Assembly (NCBI RefSeq): GCF_000016285.1
Contig: NC_011989.1
Location: 2,049,001-2,113,000 of the forward strand
Reading direction: 5' to 3'
Source: Allorhizobium ampelinum S4
Lineage (GTDB): Bacteria > Pseudomonadota > Alphaproteobacteria > Rhizobiales > Rhizobiaceae
Length of the DNA: 64,000 nt
A program made the position numbers and the translations under genes. This document shows positions 55,615 to 64,000 of this stretch, in pieces. Below the pieces are notes generated by a model, which saw only the letters and a program-made list of their open reading frames with translations, searched no databases and was not told the origin of the DNA. Position 1 is the first letter of the stretch. Each line of letters opens with the position of its first letter.

Positions 55615-56385
55615 ATGGCTGAAGCTCAAACCTCCATCGAGAAAGCCCCAACCAAAACCGCAATCGAATTGATTGCCATGAACAAATGGTATGGCGAATT
55701 TCACGTCCTTCGTGACATCAACCTCAAGGTCGCGACCGGCGAGCGGATCGTCATCGCGGGTCCGTCGGGCTCCGGCAAGTCGACGATGATCCGCTGCATC
55801 AACCGGTTGGAGGAACACCAGACCGGACAGATTATCGTCGACGACATCGAGTTGACCAACGACCTCAAGAAGATCGATGAAGTCCGTCGCGAAGTCGGCA
55901 TGGTGTTCCAGCACTTCAATCTGTTCCCGCATCTGACGATCCTCGAGAATTGCACACTGGCACCGATCTGGGTCCGCAAGATGCCGAAGAAGGAAGCCGA
56001 AGAAGTTGCGATGCACTATCTGAAGCGCGTCAAGATCCCGGAACAGGCCAATAAATATCCAGGCCAGCTCTCCGGTGGCCAGCAGCAGCGCGTGGCTATT
56101 GCACGTGCGCTCTGCATGAAGCCAAAAATCATGCTATTCGACGAACCGACCTCGGCACTTGACCCGGAAATGGTCAAGGAAGTGTTGGACACTATGGTGG
56201 GTCTGGCGGAAGAGGGCATGACCATGCTGTGCGTTACCCATGAAATGGGCTTCGCCCGCCAGGTTGCCGACCGGGTGATCTTCATGGACCAGGGCCAGAT
56301 CGTCGAACAGAACGCGCCCGCCGAGTTCTTCGACAACCCGCAGCACGAGCGCACCAAGCTGTTCCTCAGCCAGATCCTGCACTAA
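55615..56385 (+). CDS. aapP: General L-amino acid ABC transporter, ATP-binding protein
   Basis: ATPase of the Aap system, 256 residues. Walker A is GPSGSGKST, the Q-loop lies in [12 protein letters not shown], the signature is [15 protein letters not shown], Walker [16 protein letters not shown] and the switch [10 protein letters not shown]. Gene order aapJQMP is that of Rhizobium leguminosarum. The stop is followed directly by a repeat and hairpins. Confidence 0.94.
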   Translation: MAEAQTSIEKAPTKTAIELIAMNKWYGEFHVLRDINLKVATGERIVIAGPSGSGKSTMIRCINRLEEHQTGQIIVDDIELTNDLKKIDEVRREVGMVFQHFNLFPHLTILENCTLAPIWVRKMPKKEAEEVAMHYLKRVKIPEQANKYPGQLSGGQQQRVAIARALCMKPKIMLFDEPTSALDPEMVKEVLDTMVGLAEEGMTMLCVTHEMGFARQVADRVIFMDQGQIVEQNAPAEFFDNPQHERTKLFLSQILH

Positions 56386-56386
56386 A

Positions 56387-56431
56387 GTTTGTCAGGGAAA
56401 AGCGGAATCCGGTTTTCCCGAAAAGACAAAC
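56387..56431. repeat. Nested palindromic repeat behind aapP
   Basis: GTTTGTC (56387-56393) and GACAAAC (56425-56431) enclose GGGAAAA (56395-56401) and TTTTCCC (56413-56419). The core with GGAATCCGG resembles other repeats found behind rhizobial genes. Confidence 0.7.
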
Positions 56432-56448
56432 GAAACTAAGAGAAGCAA

Positions 56449-56483
56449 GAGTCTGTCTGGTTCAATCTGAACCAGACAGACTC
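56449..56483. repeat. Perfect 16-bp hairpin
   Basis: Bases 56449-56464 are the exact reverse complement of 56468-56483, with ATC between them. No long T-run follows on either strand. It may act as an aapP terminator or mRNA end. Confidence 0.7.
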
Positions 56484-56517
56484 TCGGATCTGACCAGTCT
56501 CGACCGTTTGTCTGAAA

Positions 56518-56549
56518 AGCCATGACGAATTGCAGAATTTGTCATGGCT
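56518..56549. repeat. Inverted repeat, 9-bp arms
   Basis: AGCCATGAC (56518-56526) and GTCATGGCT (56541-56549) are exact reverse complements with 14 bases between them. Confidence 0.6.
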
Positions 56550-56561
56550 GTATTCGATAGA

Positions 56562-56580
56562 GCGACATTGTTGATGTCGC
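56562..56580. repeat. Inverted repeat, 7-bp arms
   Basis: GCGACAT (56562-56568) and ATGTCGC (56574-56580) with a 5-base loop. It is the fourth hairpin within 200 bases. Confidence 0.55.
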
Positions 56581-56642
56581 CCTCTCCGCCATGGCTTACC
56601 CCCGCTCCTACAGCGCTTCAAACGAATTTAGAACCGCGCATT

Positions 56643-58049
56643 CTATAGGGTTTTGGGGCGAGCGGGCGGCCCTTGCACGGCCTTTGCCAGTGAAAACAGC
56701 AGGGGCTCCTGGAATGGAAATGCCATTAAATCCAGTCCAACCGGCAGGCCTTCAGATTGCCCTACCGGCACGTTTATGGCCGGCCATCCAAGCGCTGAAG
56801 CCAGTACGCCATTACGTTCGGGTCTCGACGGTTCACCGATCAAAAGAGCCGCGCGCTGTTGAACAGGGTAGGCCAGCGCGTCAAGCCGATGCTCCAGCAT
56901 AATCTGCTCGGTAAGCGTTCGTATCGTCTTCGCAGCAGCGATCTTACGGGCATAAACTAGCTTCGCGTCATCCCTATCCGCTTCCAGGGCCGTTTTAAGC
57001 AGCATATGCATGGTCGAATGCGGCCAGCGTCCGTCTTCGACATAGGCTCTGAAGCTACGGATCGGGGCATGGGTATTCAAGCCGCTCAGCAAGCCATCGA
57101 ATGCGCTTTCAAATTCGTGAGCATGCAGCGCCAGGTCACTATATAGCGTTCCAGAATTGAACTGTGGTTCCGCGATATCGACAACAACGACATCGCTGCT
57201 GCGAAGCCGCTCAAAAGCAGCATCCAGGCATTGATTTATGCCGACATGCTCCCGACCTGTACCAAACAGCCCAGACAGCACACCGATGCGCATACCCTCG
57301 ACTTTCGGCCATCGTGACACGTTAAGACCGTTCCTATCGAAATCTCGGGCCGCCAAACTCACGGCGTCATCCCTATCAAAGCCAATCATCATCCGAAATG
57401 CCAGTGCCAGATCTTCGAGCGTCCCCGCGAGCGGCCCCAGCACGTCCATGGTCGGCGAGACGGGAATCGTGCCGCTTCGGGCGATCAGCCCCCGGCTCGG
57501 CCTCAATCCGAAAACGCCGCAAACATGCGCGGGATTGCGGATCGAATTCACCGTTTCCGTACCTAACGCAACCGTGCAAGCCCCAATCGCCACAGCAATG
57601 GCCGAGCCACCGGAAGATCCGGCTGGAGTACGGGACGGATCGTAGGGATTGAGTGACTAGCCGCCAAGCAAGCTTAATGTGCTTCCCGCCCCGGCCAGTT
57701 CATCCAGATTGGTCTTGCCGATCACCACCGCGCCATGCTGCTTCAACTGGCGCAGCGCAAAGGCATCACGACGCGGAACATAGTCTTTAAGGGCGACGGC
57801 CCCGCCGGTCGTGTTCAGCCCCGCGGTTTCAATATTGTCCTTGACGGCAACAATCATGCCCCGTAGCGGAAGGTACTCACCCTCTTCATGCCGACGGTCC
57901 ACCGATTTAGCCTCATCCAACACCAATGGATTGAGGCAGAGGAACGCATTAAGCTGCCCGAAAATCCGGAGGTTCTCCAGGCAACGTTCCGCATGAGCGA
58001 CAGACAAGCCGAGCGTTGCCCCTTGATCCTCCACAACCATAAACCGCAA
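56643..58049 (-). pseudogene. Amidase-family gene interrupted by an in-frame amber codon
   Basis: The frame reads as one amidase-signature protein of about 468 codons, broken only by TAG at 57657-57659. The catalytic triad is intact: VAVKDNIETAG carries the lysine before the stop, and SRTPAGSSGGSA and GTETVNSIRNPAH carry the cis-serine and the nucleophile serine after it. The stop falls between STLSLLGG and SLNPYDPSRTP, where related amidases have a Gln or similar residue, so one base change from CAG (or TGG) would explain it. The C-terminal part alone could restart at 57593 but lacks the lysine. It is between aapP and alaS and may have been an indole-acetamide or other amide hydrolase; the substrate is not predictable. 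Confidence 0.8.
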
Positions 58050-58106
58050 GCTCCGAGCGACAGTGTCGGACCGAAAAGAGGAAGCCGACCATCTTAAAGC
58101 CTAGGA

Positions 58107-60770
58107 TTAGGCCGCCTCAATGGCCTTGGCAACGGCTTCGATGGCATCGTCGGCCTTGGCACCATCAGGGCCACCTGCCTGGGCCATATCAGGCCGTCCA
58201 CCGCCACCCTTACCACCAAGGGCGGACGAGGCAATACGGACCAAATCGACGGCGGAAACCTTGCTGGTCAGATCACCCGTCACACTCGCGACAGCACTGG
58301 CTTTGCCATCCTCAGCAACTGCGATCAGCAGGACAACGCCAGACCCGAGTACAGATTTGGCCTCGTCGGCCATGCCCTTGAGATCCTTAGGATCAATCCC
58401 AGCGAGTTGCTTGCCGATGAACTTGATCCCACCTAACTCGCGCGGCACGTCGGCAGCGCCGGTTGAACCGCCGCCCATCGCAAGCTTCCGCTTGGCATCA
58501 GCCAATTCGCGTTCCAGCTTGCGGCGCTCGTCCACCAAAGCTTCGACGCGAGAAACGACATCGACGGGTTGGACCTTCAAGGCGGATGCCAGCGCTTTGA
58601 CACGCTCATCCTGTTCGGCCAGATAGGCACGGGCGGATTCGCCAGTCAGTGCCTCGATCCGGCGGACGCCTGCACCAACAGCGCTTTCCGCCACCAGACG
58701 CACCAAGCCGATATCGCCTGTCGCCGAGACATGCGTTCCACCGCAAAGCTCAATGGAATAGGGCCTGCCCGCCTTGGGACCGCGCACCACCGTCCCCATC
58801 GACACGACACGCACTTCATCGCCATACTTCTCGCCAAACAGCGCCATGGCACCCTCGGCAATCGCATCATCCACCGCCATCAAGCGGGTGGTGACAGCAG
58901 CATTCTGGACAATAATTTCATTGGCCATGTCTTCTACGATCTTCAACTCCTCCGCCGTCACAGGCTTTGGATGAGAAATATCGAAGCGAAGACGCTCCGG
59001 CGCAACCAGCGAGCCCTTCTGTGCCACATGGCTGCCCAGCACATCGCGCAACGCCTCATGCAGCAGATGTGTCGCGGAGTGGTTGGCCCGTAGCCTGGAG
59101 CGACGAGCATGATCAACATTGAGCGCGACGACCGTACCGGCGCGAACAGTCCCTTCACGAACAGTGGCAACGTGGACAAACAGCCCCTCGCCCTTCTTCA
59201 AGGTATCGCGCACCTCAAGAACGAACCCATCGCCAACGATCTCACCTGTATCGCCAACCTGGCCACCAGATTCGCCATAGAACGGTGTCTGGTTGACCAC
59301 GACCTGAACATTCTCGCCCGCCGTAGCTTGCTCGATCACCGCACCATCACGCACCAGCGCCTGAATTTCGCCCTCGGCGCTTTCGGCGGAATAACCGAGA
59401 AACTCGGTTGCGCCGTGCTTGTCCTTCAACTCGAACCAGACAGTTTCCATCGCCTTGTCGCCGGAGCCCGACCAACTGGCACGGGCTTCGGCCTTCTGAC
59501 GCTGCATAGCATCGTTAAAGCCGGTGATATCGACGCCAATGCCACGGGCGCGCAAGGCATCCTGCGTCAGATCCAGGGGAAAACCGTAGGTGTCGTAAAG
59601 CTTGAACGCGGTCTCGCCGTCAATGCTATCGCCCTTGTTCAGAGTGGCCGTGGCGTCGGACAGCAGCGAAAGGCCACGCTCCAACGTCTTGCGGAAACGG
59701 TTTTCCTCGAGCTTCAAGGTTTCGGAAATCAACGCCTCGGCGCGGACCAGTTCCGGGTAGGCGCGCCCCATCTGCTGCACAAGCACAGGCAGAAGCTTGT
59801 AAATCATCGGATCGCGGGAACCGAGCAGTTCCGCATGTCGCATGGCGCGGCGCATGATCCGGCGCAGAACATAGCCGCGGCCTTCGTTCGATGGCAACAC
59901 ACCGTCTGCAATCAGGAACGCAGAAGACCGCAGATGATCGGCGATCACCCGGTGGCTGGCCCGGCGCTCGCCCTCAGCCGGAACACCGGTGAGATCAACG
60001 GAAGCATCGATCAGCGCGCGGAACAGGTCGATATCGTAATTGTCGTGCTTGCCCTGCAACAGGGCGGCAACCCGCTCCAGGCCCATGCCCGTATCGATGG
60101 ATGGACGCGGCAGGTCAACCCGTTGTTCCTTGGTCACCTGTTCATATTGCATGAAAACCAGGTTCCAGATCTCGATGAACCGGTCGCCATCCTCATCGGC
60201 GGAACCTGGAGGTCCGCCCCAGATATGGTCGCCGTGGTCATAAAAAATTTCGGAGCACGGACCGCAGGGACCGGTATCACCCATTGCCCAGAAATTGTCG
60301 CTGGTGCCAATCCGGATTATCTTCTCTTCCGGCAGGCCTGCAATTTTCTTCCACAAGCCAAAGGCTTCGTCATCGGTGTGATAGACGGTGACGCAAAGCT
60401 TGTCACGATCAATACCGAATTCCCGGGTAATCAGGTTCCAGGCCAATTCGATGGCATTTTCCTTGAAATAATCGCCGAAGGAAAAATTGCCCAGCATTTC
60501 GAAAAACGTGTGATGGCGCGCCGTGTAACCGACATTGTCAAGATCGTTATGCTTGCCCCCGGCCCGAACGCATTTTTGCGCTGTGGTCGCACGGGAATAA
60601 GGCCGGTGTTCCAGTCCGGTGAAGACATTCTTGAATTGCACCATGCCGGCGTTGGTGAACATCAACGTCGGGTCATTGCGGGGCACGAGCGGGCTCGACG
60701 CAACGACTTCATGACCATTGGTCTTGAAGTAATCGAGGAAGGTCGACCGAATGTCATTTACGCCGCTCAT
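58107..60770 (-). CDS. alaS: Alanyl-tRNA synthetase
   Basis: Charges tRNA-Ala and edits mischarged Ser and Gly. The 887-residue class II enzyme starts [20 protein letters not shown] and contains [19 protein letters not shown] in the catalytic core. The editing domain has [11 protein letters not shown] and the zinc ligands in [11 protein letters not shown]. The C-terminal DHHA1 domain ends with [16 protein letters not shown]. It is upstream of the amidase remnant and shares the strand of recA. Confidence 0.95.
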   Translation of the reverse strand: MSGVNDIRSTFLDYFKTNGHEVVASSPLVPRNDPTLMFTNAGMVQFKNVFTGLEHRPYSRATTAQKCVRAGGKHNDLDNVGYTARHHTFFEMLGNFSFGDYFKENAIELAWNLITREFGIDRDKLCVTVYHTDDEAFGLWKKIAGLPEEKIIRIGTSDNFWAMGDTGPCGPCSEIFYDHGDHIWGGPPGSADEDGDRFIEIWNLVFMQYEQVTKEQRVDLPRPSIDTGMGLERVAALLQGKHDNYDIDLFRALIDASVDLTGVPAEGERRASHRVIADHLRSSAFLIADGVLPSNEGRGYVLRRIMRRAMRHAELLGSRDPMIYKLLPVLVQQMGRAYPELVRAEALISETLKLEENRFRKTLERGLSLLSDATATLNKGDSIDGETAFKLYDTYGFPLDLTQDALRARGIGVDITGFNDAMQRQKAEARASWSGSGDKAMETVWFELKDKHGATEFLGYSAESAEGEIQALVRDGAVIEQATAGENVQVVVNQTPFYGESGGQVGDTGEIVGDGFVLEVRDTLKKGEGLFVHVATVREGTVRAGTVVALNVDHARRSRLRANHSATHLLHEALRDVLGSHVAQKGSLVAPERLRFDISHPKPVTAEELKIVEDMANEIIVQNAAVTTRLMAVDDAIAEGAMALFGEKYGDEVRVVSMGTVVRGPKAGRPYSIELCGGTHVSATGDIGLVRLVAESAVGAGVRRIEALTGESARAYLAEQDERVKALASALKVQPVDVVSRVEALVDERRKLERELADAKRKLAMGGGSTGAADVPRELGGIKFIGKQLAGIDPKDLKGMADEAKSVLGSGVVLLIAVAEDGKASAVASVTGDLTSKVSAVDLVRIASSALGGKGGGGRPDMAQAGGPDGAKADDAIEAVAKAIEAA

Positions 60771-60860
60771 GGGATGCCCTTGGAATAAGTGTCCGTTGCC
60801 GGACAGACGTCAGAAAACAACGGCTTTTATCGTCCGCCATGACGCCTGTCCAGCCTATCG

Positions 60861-60894
60861 AAAGAAAAGGGCCGGAGATGTAAATCCCCAGCCC
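60861..60894 (-). terminator. Rho-independent terminator of recA
   Basis: On the minus strand an 11-bp stem (60884-60894 with 60869-60879, two G-T pairs, 4-base loop) is followed by TTTTCTTTC. It lies 45 bases beyond the recA stop and before alaS. Confidence 0.8.
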
Positions 60895-60939
60895 GCAACA
60901 ATGAACAGATCCAACCGCCAGATAAGCGGTCCTAATCGA

Positions 60940-62028
<1,089 letters not shown>

Positions 62029-62087
62029 TTGAACCACCTTTAGGTTATTGAAGCCGCGTAGGCAACGAAACAGCAGACACGAACTAT

Positions 62088-62102
62088 GTACATGGTTTGT
62101 TC
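62088..62102 (-). promoter_or_regulatory. Candidate LexA (SOS) box of recA
   Basis: On the minus strand it reads GAAC-N7-GTAC, one base away from the alphaproteobacterial SOS box GAAC-N7-GAAC. It overlaps a possible promoter with CTTGCA upstream and GTACAT 17 bases later, where a repressor would be expected. Confidence 0.4.
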
Positions 62103-62274
62103 CGTTCTTGCAAGTCTTGCCCAAGTCTTTGTGTTTATTTTTTAATCTGACGGGTGTTCTCTTAATGTTTCCATGGCATTGGCCGTTAAGAGAAGTTGGT
62201 TTTCAGCCCATCGTACCCTTCGGAATGACGCCTTCGCGATTCGAATTTCCACTGTTTCCAGGAGGCTGGCAGGT

Positions 62275-63240
62275 ATGAGTCTCGACATTCTCGTTCTGGG
62301 CGGCGCGCATATCGATCGGCGCGGACGCATCGATGCGGAAACCATTGCTGGCGCCAGCAATCCGGGGCGATGGTTGGAAGAACCGGGCGGCGGTGGCTTC
62401 AACGCGGCGCGCGCCCTGGCACGACTTGGATTGAATGTTGCTATGATCAGCCCCCGCGGCGGCGATGCGCTTGGCCAACGGGTGGCGGTCGCCGCCGAAG
62501 CGGCTGGCGTCGACGACCGGCCCTTCACCTTTTTGGATCGGAGCACCCCAAGCTACACTGCTATTTTGGAAAAAGACGGCAATCTGGTGATCGGCTTGGC
62601 CGATATGGAGCTCTACCGCTTGTTCTCGCCACGCCGGCTGAAAGTACGCGCCGTTCGCGAATCTTTCGAAGCCACACGCGTTTTGCTGGTTGATGCCAAC
62701 CTGCCGCAAGAGACGCTGGAGGCGATTGCGGCCATGGCGCGTGAGCTTGCCAAGCCTCTGGCCGGGATCGGCATTTCACCGGCCAAGGTGGTGCGATACG
62801 CCGACTGCCTCGATAGGTTCGATATGCTGTTTCTCAACAGCGCTGAAGCAGCGGTTCTGGCGGGAACAAAACCGGATGCCCCTTCTGATTGGCCGGATCT
62901 GCTTCGCGCCAAAGGCCTCCATGGCGGCGTTGTCACCAATGGTGCGGGACCGGTCGTTGCCTTTGATCCAAGCGGTGACTATGCCTTGACCCCGCCGCCA
63001 CTGGACGCACTGGCCGATGTGACCGGAGCTGGCGATTCGCTTTGTGCGGGGGTGCTTTCGCAAAGAGTGAATGACAGTTCCTTGCCGCTGGCGCTGCGCC
63101 ACGGTGTTGCTTTGGCTGGCCTGACCCTGCTATCTGACAGGGCAACAGACGAGGACCTCACCGCAGATCGCCTCGCCGCGCGCCTTGACCTTGTTGGCGA
63201 GCCGCGCGCCCTTCCCCGCCAAACGAGTTCCCGATCATGA
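62275..63240 (+). CDS. psuK: PfkB-family kinase, probable pseudouridine kinase
   Basis: A sugar kinase of the ribokinase/PfkB family, 321 residues. EEPGGGGFNAARALARLGLN is the N-terminal PfkB signature and DVTGAGDSLCAG the second, with the catalytic aspartate. Because the next gene is pseudouridine-5'-phosphate glycosidase, this kinase most likely phosphorylates pseudouridine. ATG at 62275 has AGGAGG about 10 bases upstream; the longer frame from 62173 is rejected. It is divergent from recA and overlaps psuG by 4 bases. Confidence 0.85.
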   Translation: MSLDILVLGGAHIDRRGRIDAETIAGASNPGRWLEEPGGGGFNAARALARLGLNVAMISPRGGDALGQRVAVAAEAAGVDDRPFTFLDRSTPSYTAILEKDGNLVIGLADMELYRLFSPRRLKVRAVRESFEATRVLLVDANLPQETLEAIAAMARELAKPLAGIGISPAKVVRYADCLDRFDMLFLNSAEAAVLAGTKPDAPSDWPDLLRAKGLHGGVVTNGAGPVVAFDPSGDYALTPPPLDALADVTGAGDSLCAGVLSQRVNDSSLPLALRHGVALAGLTLLSDRATDEDLTADRLAARLDLVGEPRALPRQTSSRS

Positions 63241-64000
63241 CCCGTTCGATTTCTCCGCTCCTGCCCATCGTATACGCCCGCGAAGTGGCTGCGGCCAAGA
63301 CGCGCAATGCGCCTATTGTCGCGCTGGAATCCACCATTATCACCCATGGCATGCCCTATCCGAAAAATGTCGAGATGGCGCAAAGCGTGGAGGCAATCAT
63401 TCGCGACGGTGGTGCGGTCCCGGCGACCATCGCCGTGATTGAAGGCGTTTTGCATATCGGGCTGGAAGAAGATCAGTTGCAAAAACTGGCGCAAATGACT
63501 GATGTCCTGAAGGTCTCTCGTGCCGATCTCGCCTACGCCATTGCCGAACGCCGCACCGGCGCTACCACGGTAGCCGCGACGATGATCGCTGCCGCCCGCG
63601 CCAATATCTCGGTTTTTGCCACCGGCGGCATCGGCGGCGTGCATCGTGGCGCAGAAGAAAGCTTTGACATTTCAGCGGACCTGGAAGAACTGGCCCGCAC
63701 CCCTGTCATCGTCGTCTGCGCCGGAGCAAAAGCTATTCTTGATATTCCCAAGACATTGGAAGTCCTGGAAACCCGTGGCGTACCTGTCGTGACTTACGAC
63801 AGCGACGAATTTCCAGCCTTCTGGTCGCGGGAATCGGGCTTGAAAAGCCCACTTAAACTGGAAAGCCCCGCAGCAATTGCCAATTTCCAGAAGGTACGCG
63901 ACCAATTGGGCATTGATGGCGGCATGTTGATCGCCAATCCCGTGCCGGAAGCAGAGGAAATCGCGCGCGAGGAGATGGAAATCTATATTGGCCGGGCGCT
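63237..64000 (+). CDS. psuG: Pseudouridine-5'-phosphate glycosidase (partial, runs off window)
   Basis: Splits the C-C bond of pseudouridine 5'-phosphate, giving uracil and ribose 5-phosphate. About 254 of roughly 305 residues are present. VALESTIITHGMPYPKN contains the catalytic region, then GATTVAATMIAAARANISVF, FATGGIGGVHRGAEESFDIS and GVPVVTYDSDEFPAFWSRES, all conserved in PsuG. The start overlaps the psuK stop as ATGA, giving a psuK-psuG operon. Confidence 0.92.
   Translation, partial: MTRSISPLLPIVYAREVAAAKTRNAPIVALESTIITHGMPYPKNVEMAQSVEAIIRDGGAVPATIAVIEGVLHIGLEEDQLQKLAQMTDVLKVSRADLAYAIAERRTGATTVAATMIAAARANISVFATGGIGGVHRGAEESFDISADLEELARTPVIVVCAGAKAILDIPKTLEVLETRGVPVVTYDSDEFPAFWSRESGLKSPLKLESPAAIANFQKVRDQLGIDGGMLIANPVPEAEEIAREEMEIYIGRA

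Noticed and set aside
56643..57593. Amidase C-terminal part as a complete gene
   Set aside because: It lacks the catalytic lysine and continues in frame with the upstream part across one stop codon, so it is treated as one broken gene.
56643..58049. Amidase remnant as the missing allophanate hydrolase of the guanidine pathway
   Set aside because: It is 40 kb away, has no riboswitch in front, lacks the extra C-terminal domain of allophanate hydrolases, and carries a stop codon.
59109..60788. 559-codon open frame on the plus strand
   Set aside because: It lies entirely opposite alaS, whose motifs are unmistakable; long antisense frames are common in GC-rich codon patterns.

Overview
The window looks like chromosomal DNA of a Rhizobiaceae alphaproteobacterium, most likely of the Agrobacterium/Allorhizobium group. 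This rests on gene order and family types: the rpsB-tsf-pyrH-frr-uppS-cdsA-rseP-bamA-lpxD-fabZ-lpxA-lpxI-lpxB block, the aapJQMP general amino acid transporter, EipB, DUF3126, an alphaproteobacterial clpS-clpA pair, recA beside alaS, and dispersed palindromic repeats of the rhizobial kind. No species was identified by search. No rRNA, tRNA, CRISPR array, insertion sequence or prophage was seen.

Layout. 1-4.4 kb: an unusual asparaginase fused to a bulb-type lectin domain, a PilZ protein and a Tat-exported CpdB. 4.5-6.7 kb: HlyU-family protein, an orphan family-2 glycosyltransferase and an AT-rich gene-poor stretch. 6.7-16.3 kb: ilvA, then a guanidine-I (ykkC) riboswitch followed by an ABC importer, two DUF1989 proteins and a 1243-residue biotin carboxylase; this is best read as guanidine assimilation rather than urea assimilation. 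16.5-22.6 kb: a serine hydrolase, a DMT exporter, an unknown protein, and a formaldehyde-detoxification pair (glutathione-dependent dehydrogenase and S-formylglutathione hydrolase) with three passenger genes between them.

22.7-36.1 kb, minus strand: lipid A synthesis, outer-membrane assembly, phospholipid and undecaprenyl synthesis and translation factors in one long co-directional array running rpsB to lpxB. 36.4-41.5 kb: EipB, RidA-like, phosphodiesterase, acyltransferase-like and HIT proteins, and AzlCD. 41.6-46.8 kb, minus strand: clpA/clpS, a phasin, DUF3126 and cysE. 46.8-51.6 kb: enoyl-CoA hydratase, an alpha/beta hydrolase, a zinc-finger protein, an FAD monooxygenase and metC. 52-56.4 kb: aapJQMP. 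56.4-58 kb: a cluster of hairpins and an amidase gene broken by one in-frame amber codon. 58.1-64 kb: alaS, recA and the pseudouridine catabolism pair psuK-psuG (psuG runs off the window).

The most unusual items are the asparaginase-lectin fusion, a RIME-like inverted repeat read through in frame inside the carboxylase gene, and the guanidine riboswitch operon without an adjacent allophanate hydrolase. Most of the rest is ordinary core genome. All identifications are from reading sequence motifs and context; no database search or structure prediction was run.
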